Positions 32,360-40,880 of a stretch of 52,491 nt of DNA are shown here, piece after piece. The notes under the pieces are model-generated. The model had not been told where the DNA came from. It ran no database searches and was given only the letters and a program-made list of their open reading frames with translations. Positions within the stretch are counted from its first letter, which is position 1. Each line of letters opens with the position of its first letter. Source of the DNA: UBA2450 sp045132035 (GTDB lineage Bacteria > Bacillota_I > Bacilli_A > RFN20 > CAG-826); assembly GCA_045132035.1 (NCBI GenBank), contig JBGURM010000001.1, forward strand, positions 1-52,491. Reading direction: 5' to 3'. Position numbers and translations under genes: made by a program.

Positions 32360-33119
32360 CCTTTGGTTCTTTTTCGTGATCAATACAAATAATTTCAATT
32401 GACTCATCTAGTTCGTGGATGAGTTTTTTCATTGTTGGAACGAAAATCTTTTCGATCTCATGAGGCATATCTAAATAGTTATATTTAGCGTTAACGATTT
32501 CTCTTCTGACATGATGAGGAACGTCACCTGAAATAAAAATATCATAGCCAGCTTCTTTAGCGACTGGCCAATATCCGCTTCCAGCTCCTCCAATGATAGC
32601 AACTCGCTCAACGGTCTTACTACCTTTATTAATTAATAAAGAATAGTTAACATTTAGGCATTTAATCGCGTATTTAGCGAATTCTTCAATATCCATTGGA
32701 GTTTCTAATCTGCCTCCACGCATCATAATGTTATTTTCTATAACTTTGACATCTTTTAGATGTAAAGCTTCCGCTAAAGCATCATTCATCCCACCTAAAG
32801 CTGTATCAAAATTTGTGTGCATGCTATAAACAGGAACATTAATTCTATCTAAAGCGTCACATAATTCTTTTTTTGAAGGATCTCTTTTAAAGACTTTAGA
32901 CCTTAGTCCATAGACTAAAGGATGATGAGTTAAAACTAAATCTGGTTTCTCTTTTTCAATTTGAGGAAAGATTTCCCAATCGCAGTCTAAGCAAAGAACA
33001 ATTTTATGAACTTCATTTGGGAGTTTACCTGTCATTAAACCAACGAAGTCATGATTCATCTTCGCATATTTCTTTGGAAATCTCTTGCCAAGTTTATTTA
33101 ATAAACTTTTTGTGTTCAT
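32349..33119 (-). CDS. NIF3/YqfO-family dinuclear metal protein
   Basis: 256 aa. Metal-ligand motifs: LVLTHHPLVYGLRSKVF near 60-75 and MHTNFDTALGGMNDALAEAL near 99-118, then GGAGSGYWPVAKEAGYDIFISGDVPHH near 172-198, typical of the NIF3/DUF34 family (often labelled GTP cyclohydrolase I type 2-like). The function is not settled. It overlaps trmK (ATGA), and this trmK-NIF3 pair downstream of rpoD is the conserved Firmicutes order. It lacks the PII-like insertion of longer homologues. Confidence 0.92.
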   Translation of the reverse strand: MNTKSLLNKLGKRFPKKYAKMNHDFVGLMTGKLPNEVHKIVLCLDCDWEIFPQIEKEKPDLVLTHHPLVYGLRSKVFKRDPSKKELCDALDRINVPVYSMHTNFDTALGGMNDALAEALHLKDVKVIENNIMMRGGRLETPMDIEEFAKYAIKCLNVNYSLLINKGSKTVERVAIIGGAGSGYWPVAKEAGYDIFISGDVPHHVRREIVNAKYNYLDMPHEIEKIFVPTMKKLIHELDESIEIICIDHEKEPKVIC

Positions 33120-33775
33120 AAGATAGTTCTAATCCTCTCTTTTTCCATACTGAGTTTTTTAATTTTCTCAGTCGGAATGTTTTCTTTTTTAAGAAGTTTA
33201 TCAATCTCTTCAATTCTTGAATTATATTTTGCTTTGAATGTCACTGATTTTTCATTTCTTAAAATTGGGCCAAATTCAATATCTGGGTCATCGAGATAAA
33301 TCGCTTCACCTCTAATGAATTTTATTATTTCATAATAAATTCCTGCTTCAAACACCATATCTTCATCAGCGATGATAAATCCCATTTTAGAAACTTGTCT
33401 ACGTAATTCAGGGACGGCGTTATGAGCGTCAACAATAATTGTTGAAACATTTTTAAGCTTTCCTGGGTGTTTTTTTAAAATATCAATCACATTAAAACCG
33501 CCCATCCCAGCAATAACAACCGTGTCTACATCAGTAGGAAGTTCACTAATTCCATCAGATAACATTGGAATAACGTTATCTTGGACACCATGAGTGTTAA
33601 TTGCCTTAACTAAGCGGTTATAAGGTCCTTTTTTGTTTTCTATCGCATATCCTTTAGAAATTACTCCATTTTCAAAGAGGGAAATAATTAATTTCCCGTG
33701 GTCACTTCCAACATCTGCGGTGACTCCAGAAGGAACCATATCATAAATGGATTGTAATCTCTTGGATAATTTCAT
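33116..33775 (-). CDS. trmK: tRNA (adenine(22)-N1)-methyltransferase TrmK
   Basis: 219 aa SAM-dependent methyltransferase that makes m1A22 in tRNA. SAM motif ADVGSDHGKLII near 20-31, motif II GYAIENKKGPYNRL, motif IV VIAGMGGFNVIDIL near 90-103, and a C-terminal coiled coil. It starts at the rpoD stop (TAATG) and ends in TGA overlapping the NIF3 start, a second clear UGA stop. Order rpoD-trmK-NIF3 matches Bacillus sigA-yqfN-yqfO. Confidence 0.94.
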   Translation of the reverse strand: MKLSKRLQSIYDMVPSGVTADVGSDHGKLIISLFENGVISKGYAIENKKGPYNRLVKAINTHGVQDNVIPMLSDGISELPTDVDTVVIAGMGGFNVIDILKKHPGKLKNVSTIIVDAHNAVPELRRQVSKMGFIIADEDMVFEAGIYYEIIKFIRGEAIYLDDPDIEFGPILRNEKSVTFKAKYNSRIEEIDKLLKKENIPTEKIKKLSMEKERIRTIL

Positions 33776-35040
33776 TATGAGTTACGATAGTCTCCTAATT
33801 TCTTTCTTCTTGTTGGGTGTTTAAGCTTCTTAATCGCTTTCGCTTCGATTTGACGAATACGTTCACGAGTAACACCAAATTCTTTACCAACTTCTTCTAA
33901 GGTTCTTGGACGATTGTCGTCTAAACCATAACGAAGTCTTAAGACTCTTTCTTCTCTATCGGTTAAATCCTTAAGAATGGAGTCTAATTCTTCTTTAAGA
34001 AGAATCTTTGTTGTGTAATCAACAGGTGATTCATTGTCTTTATCTTCAATAAAGTCGATTAAGTGTGAATCATCTTCTTCGCCGATTGGAGTTTCAAAAG
34101 AAACTGGTTCAAGAGCGATTCTTTGAATTTCTCTAATTCTTTTTGGAGTGAGTTCTCCACCCATTGCTTCAGAAATTTCTTCAGCGGTTGGGTCTCTATC
34201 TAAATCTTGAACGAGTTGACGTTGAACACGTGTCATCTTGTTGATAGTTTCAACCATATGAACTGGAATACGAATAGTTCTAGCTTGGTCCGCAATTGCT
34301 CTAGTGATCGCTTGACGGATCCACCATGTCGCATAAGTTGAAAACTTAAATCCTTTTGTGTAGTCGAATTTATCAACAGCCTTCATTAAGCCAAGGTTAC
34401 CTTCTTGAATTAAATCTAAGAAGAGCATGCCTCTACCAACATAGTGCTTAGCAATATTAACAACCAAACGTAAGTTTGCGTTAATTAATCTTTGCTTAGC
34501 TTCTTCATCGCCTTCTAAAATTTTAGCAGCGAGAATTGGTTCTTCTTCTGGCTTAAGTAATTCGTATTTACCGATTTCTTTAAGATAAATCTTAACGGAG
34601 TCGTTAACTTTAACGTCTCCACCGATGGTTGCGTCTAAATGATCAATATCAAAGTCGATATCTTCTTCTTCAATATCGCTATCAGTGGCATAGAAGTCAT
34701 CATCATCGGCTTCTAAATCAACCATCTTGCTTTCATCAAAGTCTTCATCATCGATTTCTTCATCTTCTTCGGAGCCATCTTCTGAAATAACTTCAATGTT
34801 TTGCTTTGCAAAGTATTCAATTAAATCATCAATGACGTCATCTTCTAATTCATAATTGTTAAGAGCGTCATAAATATCGCTTTGGTCTAAAGAATCACCA
34901 TTAGCTTTAGCTTTTTTAAGAAGTTTAGCTTCAATTTCTGCTAAAGTGGCAAGAGTTTCGTTATCTCTCTTTTTGGTTTTCTTTGTTTTCTTTTCTGCAG
35001 TTTTGGCTGGTGCATCAGCGTTTTTTCTTGGTCTTCCCAT
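33775..35040 (-). CDS. rpoD: Primary RNA polymerase sigma factor
   Basis: 421 aa. Starts with a basic tail holding GRPRK and a Lys-rich run (residues 2-27), then a region 1.1-like helix set (about 30-85) and a long Asp/Glu-rich stretch (about 88-135). Regions 2-4 are complete: NLRLVVNIAKHYVGRG, FLDLIQEGNLGLMKAVDKFD, FSTYATWWIRQAI (2.4), RIPVHMVETINK (3) and VTRERIRQIEAKAIKKL (4.2). A TTG lies 24 bases upstream in frame, but AGGGAG sits between it and the ATG at 35040, which is therefore chosen. Operon order dnaG-rpoD-trmK. Confidence 0.96.
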   Translation of the reverse strand: MGRPRKNADAPAKTAEKKTKKTKKRDNETLATLAEIEAKLLKKAKANGDSLDQSDIYDALNNYELEDDVIDDLIEYFAKQNIEVISEDGSEEDEEIDDEDFDESKMVDLEADDDDFYATDSDIEEEDIDFDIDHLDATIGGDVKVNDSVKIYLKEIGKYELLKPEEEPILAAKILEGDEEAKQRLINANLRLVVNIAKHYVGRGMLFLDLIQEGNLGLMKAVDKFDYTKGFKFSTYATWWIRQAITRAIADQARTIRIPVHMVETINKMTRVQRQLVQDLDRDPTAEEISEAMGGELTPKRIREIQRIALEPVSFETPIGEEDDSHLIDFIEDKDNESPVDYTTKILLKEELDSILKDLTDREERVLRLRYGLDDNRPRTLEEVGKEFGVTRERIRQIEAKAIKKLKHPTRRKKLGDYRNS

Positions 35041-35079
35041 TGTTTCGTTCTCCCTACCCAACAATTTTCAACTCTAAGT

Positions 35080-36870
35080 CTATTTGTTTTTCATCTTGCG
35101 TTTTCTGAACTCTGCAATGATTCTTGCTTGTTCAAGTTCAGATTTTCCTTTTAAGGAATCTGCTAAGATATCTTCTTCAGTGATTCGACTTTTCTCGTCG
35201 TTTATCGTGGTTAACAAGTTATCTAGTAACTCGATATCGCACTTTTGTGGATGCGTCTCCACCATCAACGATGTCAAATCATCAATGATTTCATCTTTGT
35301 TTTCTAAGTCACTGCTTTCCACAAGAACAATGACTCCATTAACGTCCATTTCTTCATGCGATTCCGCATATTCGACCATGAACATTGCGATTTGGCGGTA
35401 GATGTCATCATAGAATCCACCGATTTTATCCTCGTAAAAGCTCACAGCAAGCTTGTTTTGACTCATTTGGTATAAAAGCTCACGCTCAGCAGTTACGAGC
35501 TTCTGGAGGGCTTCTCTTTCAGGATGGAATGATTTAAACACTTCCCGATTGATTCCTTGTCCAGAATTGACACTAATACGAGTTTTCTTAAGTAAATCTC
35601 TAATTGATTCGGCATCAAACCCAGTAATCTTCTCTAACTTACGTAGGTAATTGTCTAGTTCAATTTGGCTATTAATTTTTAATAGAACTGGTAAGAACTC
35701 TTTAATTAGTGTTTTCTTTTCTTCGTTTGTTTTAAGTGGATTGCTTCTTAAATAATAGTTAAGAGCAAATTCATTATGATCCACTAGCTTATTTAAATAA
35801 GCTTCTAAGGCTTCTTTTCCGTCTTGATTCAATATTTCATCTGGATCACGGTCACTACCTTGATTATCAACAACCCGGAACTTAAGTCCATTTTTAGCAA
35901 GGACTTTAGCAGCTTTCATCATTGCTGTCTGTCCAGGAAGGTCGCCATCTAGGCAAAGCCTAATTTCAACATTAAGACTTCTTAAGACTTGGATGTGCTC
36001 TGCCGTTAAGGCTGTTCCCATAATCGCAACAGCAGCGTCAATTCCAATTTTTCCTAAGGCATAAACATCCATGAATCCTTCGCATACATAAATGTATCCC
36101 TTAAGTTTAGCGGCGTCTTTTGCAATATGAATGTTATAAAGGTTATTAGTCTTGTGAAACACGTATGTTTCAGGTGTATTCATATATTTAGCACTATCAT
36201 CATTTTTAAGTCTTCTAGCGCTAAAACCAATAACGTTACCATCAATATCGCATATTGGGAAGACAACTCTTCCTTCGTTCATATCGCGGTAATTACCAGC
36301 AGAGATTGTTCTAAGAACGCCTGTATCTTCAATTGTAACGATTGAATGTTTCTTCTTTAATAAGAAGTCAATTGTCGCTTTTCCATCTTTAGGAGCGTAA
36401 CCTAGCTTGTACTTATTTCTTAAAGAAATATCAAGGTTACGAGACTCAAAATAGTCGAGTCCTTCTTTTCCTTCAGGTGTATTGAGTGCGAATTGATAAT
36501 AGAGGTTTAAATCGAATAAGCACTTGAGTAAAGTTTCTCTTTTCTCATCCACATGAGCAGGCCTAGACATGCTTTCTAGTCCTTTAGGATGATAATCGCA
36601 AATATCAGCGACCTTCTTAACAGCCTCTCCAAAGGAGACGTGTTCATATTTTTGTACAAAAGTGAAGACGTTTCCACCAGTGCCACAGACAAAGCATTTA
36701 AAGAGTTGCTTTTCAGGAGACACAACTAAAGATGGATTTGTATCATCGTGGAAAGGACAAACTGCCTTATAGTTCTTGCCTTGCTTGATTAAAGTCAAAT
36801 AAGAACCGACCACTTTAACAATATCCGAATGCTTTAATACATCATCTGCAATTGAACTGTTAAATGCCAT
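35080..36870 (-). CDS. dnaG: DNA primase
   Basis: 596 aa primase that lays RNA primers at the fork. Zinc-binding domain with AVCPFHDD...FKCFVCG (CHC2 type, residues about 38-66), catalytic core, Toprim with YVCEGFMDVYALGK near 255-268 and CLDGDLPGQ near 305, and a C-terminal helicase-binding region. It begins 8 bases after a perfect TATAAT (36879-36884, - strand) without a Shine-Dalgarno sequence, so it is predicted leaderless. Upstream, where a -35 would lie, is a three-copy TACTAA repeat. Confidence 0.96.
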   Translation of the reverse strand: MAFNSSIADDVLKHSDIVKVVGSYLTLIKQGKNYKAVCPFHDDTNPSLVVSPEKQLFKCFVCGTGGNVFTFVQKYEHVSFGEAVKKVADICDYHPKGLESMSRPAHVDEKRETLLKCLFDLNLYYQFALNTPEGKEGLDYFESRNLDISLRNKYKLGYAPKDGKATIDFLLKKKHSIVTIEDTGVLRTISAGNYRDMNEGRVVFPICDIDGNVIGFSARRLKNDDSAKYMNTPETYVFHKTNNLYNIHIAKDAAKLKGYIYVCEGFMDVYALGKIGIDAAVAIMGTALTAEHIQVLRSLNVEIRLCLDGDLPGQTAMMKAAKVLAKNGLKFRVVDNQGSDRDPDEILNQDGKEALEAYLNKLVDHNEFALNYYLRSNPLKTNEEKKTLIKEFLPVLLKINSQIELDNYLRKLEKITGFDAESIRDLLKKTRISVNSGQGINREVFKSFHPEREALQKLVTAERELLYQMSQNKLAVSFYEDKIGGFYDDIYRQIAMFMVEYAESHEEMDVNGVIVLVESSDLENKDEIIDDLTSLMVETHPQKCDIELLDNLLTTINDEKSRITEEDILADSLKGKSELEQARIIAEFRKRKMKNK

Positions 36871-36878
36871 ATAATAAT

Positions 36879-36884
36879 ATTATA
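36879..36884 (-). promoter_or_regulatory. -10 box of dnaG-rpoD, adjacent to a TACTAA repeat
   Basis: TATAAT on the - strand, 8 bases before the dnaG ATG. There is no TTGACA-like -35; the repeat at 36889-36916 occupies that position. Confidence 0.65.
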
Positions 36885-36888
36885 AACC

Positions 36889-36916
36889 TACTAATTTATT
36901 ACTAATTTTCTACTAA
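36889..36916 (+). repeat. TACTAA 11-bp-period repeat cluster (site e)
   Basis: Three perfect TACTAA copies start at 36889, 36900 and 36911, exactly 11 apart. The glyQS TAG stop (36913-36915) lies inside the last copy, and the dnaG -10 is 4 bases beyond the first. Confidence 0.85.
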
Positions 36917-38286
36917 TAGAATAATTTGTCTGATAAGTATTTTTCTAACTCATCAATTGAGATACGGACTTGTTCCATTGAGTCTCTATCTCTGATAGTA
37001 ACTTGATTATCTTCAAGTGTTTGGAAGTCGACTGTGACACAGAAAGGTGTTCCGACTGCGTCTTGACGACGATATCTCTTACCGATACTTCCAGTATCAT
37101 CATATAAAACTGGGAAGTGTCTATTGAGCATCGCTTCTAATTCACGAGCTTTTTCTTCAAGTTTTTTGCTTAATGGAAGAATTGCTGCTTTAATTGGAGC
37201 AACAAATGGAGAGAGATGCATAACGATACGAGTATCGTTTTCACCCACTGCTTCTTCATCATAAGCATTACATAAACACATAAGAACCAAACGGTCTAGA
37301 CCAACAGATGGTTCAATACAATAAGGAATATATCTTTCGTTTGTTTCTGGGTCTAAATAATCAAGTGATTCACCACTATAGGATGAATGACGTTTTAAAT
37401 CGTAATCGGTACGATCAGCGATACCCCAAACTTCACCCCATCCAAATGGGAATTTGAATTCGATATCGGTTGTTGCTTTGGAATAAAAAGCAAGTTCTTC
37501 TGGGTCGTGATCACGATAACGAAGATTTTCTTCTTTAATTCCTAAGTCTTCAATGAATTTCAAACATTGTTTCTTCCAATGTTCAAACCACTCTAAGTCG
37601 GTTCCTGGCTTACAGAAGAATTCCATCTCCATTTGATCGAATTCACGAGTTCTGAAAGTCATTTGACCTGGAGTAATCTCGTTTCTGAAAGCTTTACCGG
37701 TATTACAAATACCGATTGGAAGTTTTCTTCTTGTAGTACGAATAACGTTTTTAAAGTTAACGAACACTCCTTGAGCGGTCTCAGGTCTAAGATAGACGGT
37801 TGATTTGCTGTCTTCTGTAACACCAATATGTGTTTTGAACATCATATTGAATTGACGAATATCAGTAAAATTCTCTGAGCCACAGTTAGGACAAGCGATG
37901 TGATTAGAGCGAATATAATCCATCATTTGTTCATTAGTCATTGAAGTGACAGGAGCTTCAGGGGCTGCTTGTTCAATTAATTGATCAGCTCTAAAACGTT
38001 GTTTACAGTGTTTGCAGTCAATTAATGGATCATTGAATGTTTGAACATGTCCTGTTGCTTCCCACACTTTTGGGTTCATTAAGATTGCGGCGTCAATTCC
38101 TACATTAGTAGGACTTTCTTGAACGAATTTCTTCCACCACATCTTTCTGATATTGTTTTTAATTTCGCTACCTAATGGGCCATAGTCCCATGTATTAGAT
38201 AAACCGCCATAGATTTCACTGCCTTGGAAATAATATCCAGACGAAATAAAATGGCTACATAATTTATCGAAACTAAATTCACTCAT
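36913..38286 (-). CDS. glyQS: Glycyl-tRNA synthetase, single-chain dimeric type
   Basis: 457 aa alpha2-type GlyRS as in eukaryotes, Mollicutes and some Firmicutes, not the two-gene alpha/beta form of Bacillus. Motifs: FQGSEIYGGLSNTWDYGPLG near 22-41, MTFRTREFDQMEMEFF near 205-220, PFGWGEVWGIADRTDYDLKRH and PSVGLDRLVL. A zinc ribbon (CKHC...CPNC) lies near 95-140. A GTG at 38310 in frame is rejected because GGAGGA lies 8 bases before the ATG at 38286. No T-box leader. Replaces glyQ-glyS in the recO-gly-dnaG order. Confidence 0.96.
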   Translation of the reverse strand: MSEFSFDKLCSHFISSGYYFQGSEIYGGLSNTWDYGPLGSEIKNNIRKMWWKKFVQESPTNVGIDAAILMNPKVWEATGHVQTFNDPLIDCKHCKQRFRADQLIEQAAPEAPVTSMTNEQMMDYIRSNHIACPNCGSENFTDIRQFNMMFKTHIGVTEDSKSTVYLRPETAQGVFVNFKNVIRTTRRKLPIGICNTGKAFRNEITPGQMTFRTREFDQMEMEFFCKPGTDLEWFEHWKKQCLKFIEDLGIKEENLRYRDHDPEELAFYSKATTDIEFKFPFGWGEVWGIADRTDYDLKRHSSYSGESLDYLDPETNERYIPYCIEPSVGLDRLVLMCLCNAYDEEAVGENDTRIVMHLSPFVAPIKAAILPLSKKLEEKARELEAMLNRHFPVLYDDTGSIGKRYRRQDAVGTPFCVTVDFQTLEDNQVTIRDRDSMEQVRISIDELEKYLSDKLFY

Positions 38287-38317
38287 TTTGAGTTCCTCCG
38301 TAAATTGCACGGATAAA

Positions 38318-38347
38318 AGATTACTGGTTTTTTGGTGTATTTGTCAA
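38318..38347 (-). promoter_or_regulatory. Promoter of glyQS
   Basis: On the - strand, perfect TTGACA (38347-38342), 18-base spacer, TAATCT (38323-38318). The leader is about 25 bases, too short for a T-box riboswitch. Confidence 0.75.
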
Positions 38348-38386
38348 CCCACTATGAGTGTATTTTTATATTTTTATTCAATTTAT

Positions 38387-39097
38387 TTAGAATAAGGCTT
38401 TGATGGTGAGTAAATTCACACCATCCATATCGGATACATATTGGACTAAGTTGTTTAAAACAACTTCCTTGTCTACATCTGAGAACATTTCGCTCTTAGG
38501 ACAATCGTAGTTAGGAGCCTTGAAAATATATCTGATGAGTTTTAATTGTTCAGGTTTTAAATCTACAGGTGTTGAATCAACCGCGCAGTTGCGGCAAACG
38601 AATCCACCATCAACAAAAGAGAAAGTGATAACATCTGAAGTTGTTCCACAAAATACGCATCGATCAACTTCTAAATCTCCACCAGCAAACTTAATCGCAT
38701 TGGCTAAGAAGATTGAAACAACCATTAGATGGTTCTTTCCTTTTTGAAGCGCCTCTATTGCTTGCTCTATATGAGGGAAGAGTTTATATCTTTCTTCTTC
38801 CGCTAAAACTTTTGTAGCAATCTCCGTAATTGCAGAAATTGAGCATAAATAGTCAAGTGGATCTCCTCCTTTAATAGGAGAGCGGATCAATTTTGCTTCT
38901 TTTAAGGTTGGATATTTATATCTTTTGTCAGAAAATTCAACATCAGCGATCGTTAAAGGATTGTTAAGCCAGACATATTCAGATTTATTGTCTTGCCCAC
39001 GAAACGCTTTAAAAGAAAGTGAGCCTATTTCCGAGATCGCGTTATATATAACGTCGTTTTCTTTAAACTTACTTAGTGATAACACTATTATTTTCAT
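38387..39097 (-). CDS. recO: DNA repair protein RecO
   Basis: 236 aa member of the RecFOR pathway that loads RecA on SSB-coated DNA. N-terminal OB fold (residues about 1-75), helical domain, and a four-cysteine zinc site (CVFCG near 146 and CRNCA near 170). It starts two bases after the era stop (TAA-CT-ATG) with no Shine-Dalgarno sequence. The order ybeY-cdd-era-recO is conserved. The sequence is divergent, but length, zinc motif and context agree. Confidence 0.9.
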   Translation of the reverse strand: MKIIVLSLSKFKENDVIYNAISEIGSLSFKAFRGQDNKSEYVWLNNPLTIADVEFSDKRYKYPTLKEAKLIRSPIKGGDPLDYLCSISAITEIATKVLAEEERYKLFPHIEQAIEALQKGKNHLMVVSIFLANAIKFAGGDLEVDRCVFCGTTSDVITFSFVDGGFVCRNCAVDSTPVDLKPEQLKLIRYIFKAPNYDCPKSEMFSDVDKEVVLNNLVQYVSDMDGVNLLTIKALF

Positions 39098-39099
39098 AG

Positions 39100-39987
39100 T
39101 TACTGTTTTTTGCTTTTATATCCGTATAACTCGAGGAGTTCATCGTTGTCCCTCCAATCATTTTGGACTTTGACAAACAACTCTAAATAAACATGTTTAT
39201 TTAATAATTTCTCAATATCGCGACGTGCTTTAAGTCCGATATCTTTGATGCGCTTTCCACCCGCACCAATAACGATTCCTTTTTGAGAATCTTTTTCAAC
39301 AATTATTGTTGCTCTAATATGAAGTGGGTTCTCTTCCCATTCAATATGATTGACATAAATTGCAATTGAATGTGGAACTTCGTCTCTAAGAGTTTTAAGA
39401 ACCTTTTCACGAATGATTTCTTTGATTTGGAAAATCTCATCTTTATCAGTCACTTCACCATCAGGATAATATTCTGGTCCTTCTGGGAGGAGTTTTTCCA
39501 CTAAGGCGATTAATTCCTCTAAATTGAACTTTTCGCTTGCTACCGTGTCAATAAAGTGGCTTCCTGGTAATTTTTCGTTATAGATAGCCTTTAACTTTTC
39601 AACTTCGGTAATACGAGCTTGATCAATTTTATTAAAAACGATGATTAATGGAGCGTTATGTATATCAAGGTGATTTAATAAGAACTCATCTCCATCGCTA
39701 TAAGGTTTAGAGGCATCCACCACTAAAACATTAACATCAGCTTCGTGAGCGCTGGAATACGCCATAGTGTTCATCTCAACCCCGAGTTTAGCGTGAGGTT
39801 TATGAATCCCAGGAGTGTCAATAAAGATGATTTGACTATTTTCACCACGATAAATCCCTCTAATCACATTACGTGTAGTTTGGCTTTTATCGGTGACGAT
39901 AGAAATCTTTTTATTAATGATTCCGTTTAAAATCGTTGATTTTCCAACGTTTGGATGACCTAAGATAGCAACAAAACCTGATTTCAT
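39100..39987 (-). CDS. era: Ribosome-assembly GTPase Era
   Basis: 295 aa. G1 GHPNVGKST near 9-17, G2 region SQTTRNVIRG, G3 DTPGIHKP near 57-64, G4 NKID near 119, then a C-terminal KH domain (EKDSQKGIVIGAGGKRIKDIG near 235-255) that binds the 3' end of 16S rRNA. Starts at the cdd stop as TAATG. Part of the ybeY-cdd-era-recO operon. Confidence 0.97.
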   Translation of the reverse strand: MKSGFVAILGHPNVGKSTILNGIINKKISIVTDKSQTTRNVIRGIYRGENSQIIFIDTPGIHKPHAKLGVEMNTMAYSSAHEADVNVLVVDASKPYSDGDEFLLNHLDIHNAPLIIVFNKIDQARITEVEKLKAIYNEKLPGSHFIDTVASEKFNLEELIALVEKLLPEGPEYYPDGEVTDKDEIFQIKEIIREKVLKTLRDEVPHSIAIYVNHIEWEENPLHIRATIIVEKDSQKGIVIGAGGKRIKDIGLKARRDIEKLLNKHVYLELFVKVQNDWRDNDELLELYGYKSKKQ

Positions 39988-40388
39988 TATTTCAAATCAT
40001 CCTCACTGAAAGCGAATGGTAATAATTCGTTAATATTAGTTTCTTGATACGCTCCTTTGAGATTAGTCATAATAATGACTCCATCTTTTGGGAAGAGTTC
40101 ACTAATGACTTGACGGCACGCCCCACAAGGAGAACATGGTCCATCCGTATCAGCTGATAAGGCAAGAGCGACAAAATCGTTTTTTGTATACCCATGCATA
40201 TAAGCGTTATAAAGTGCGTTTCTTTCAGCACACATGCACAAAGGATAAGCCGAATTTTCAATATTTGCGCCAACAAAAACTTGGCCATCCTTTGTCAAAA
40301 GTGCGGCGCCAACTGCGAAATGACTATAAGGTGAGTATGATAATTTTCTCGCCTCAATCGCCTCTTTTACTAATTCTTTCTTATCCAT
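39987..40388 (-). CDS. cdd: Cytidine deaminase
   Basis: 133 aa. Zinc site CAERNALYNAY near 52-62 with the catalytic Glu, and PCSPCGACRQ near 85-94; SPYSHFAVGAALLT near 18-31 binds substrate. Converts cytidine and deoxycytidine to uridine forms for salvage, in line with deoB. It starts two bases after the ybeY stop (TAG-TT-ATG). dgkA, which often lies between ybeY and cdd, is absent. Confidence 0.97.
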   Translation of the reverse strand: MDKKELVKEAIEARKLSYSPYSHFAVGAALLTKDGQVFVGANIENSAYPLCMCAERNALYNAYMHGYTKNDFVALALSADTDGPCSPCGACRQVISELFPKDGVIIMTNLKGAYQETNINELLPFAFSEDDLK

Positions 40389-40390
40389 AA

Positions 40391-40846
40391 CTAAATTCCT
40401 TTTTCTTTTAATATCGCTTCTTGTAATGTAAACATTACTTCTTCATCTTCCTTCGTCATATGGTCATATCCAAGTAGATGGAGTAAGCCATGTACAAATA
40501 GAAATGATAATTCTCTTTTAATTGAGTGACCATATTCATTAGCCTGTTCGATTGCTTTTTCAACTGAGATATAAATATCTCCAAGAGCGACCATTCCTTC
40601 TTTGAAAAGGATTATATCATATTGATGTCCATCATCAAGGAAGGCAAAGCTAATAACATCGGTTGGTCGATCAATCCCACGATATTTCTTATTGATTCGA
40701 TGAATGTATCGATTGTCCACTAAAGAGACTGAAACAATTGGATCACACTTCACCCCTAATTTGGCTAAAGTGATTTCCATTAATGAGAGATATTCCTCTT
40801 CGTATGATTCGTATTCTTTAAACTTAGTGTTATAATCGAGTTCCAT
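40391..40846 (-). CDS. ybeY: Endoribonuclease YbeY
   Basis: 151 aa rRNA-maturation metalloprotein. Zinc motif HGLLHLLGYDH near 118-128 (HGxLHLxGYDH), preceded by the RPTDVISFAFLDDG signature near 61. No clear Shine-Dalgarno sequence; a TATGAT 12 bases before the ATG could be the -10 of this operon, again with a short leader. phoH, its usual upstream partner, is replaced by a C39-protease membrane protein gene. Confidence 0.95.
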   Translation of the reverse strand: MELDYNTKFKEYESYEEEYLSLMEITLAKLGVKCDPIVSVSLVDNRYIHRINKKYRGIDRPTDVISFAFLDDGHQYDIILFKEGMVALGDIYISVEKAIEQANEYGHSIKRELSFLFVHGLLHLLGYDHMTKEDEEVMFTLQEAILKEKGI

Positions 40847-40880
40847 CTTGTTTAGTTTATCATAGATAAGACATTAGAAT

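Noticed and set aside
38287..38386. T-box riboswitch before glyQS
   Set aside because: The promoter leaves a leader of only about 25 bases, with no room for a T-box fold; the same holds for hisS and aspS.
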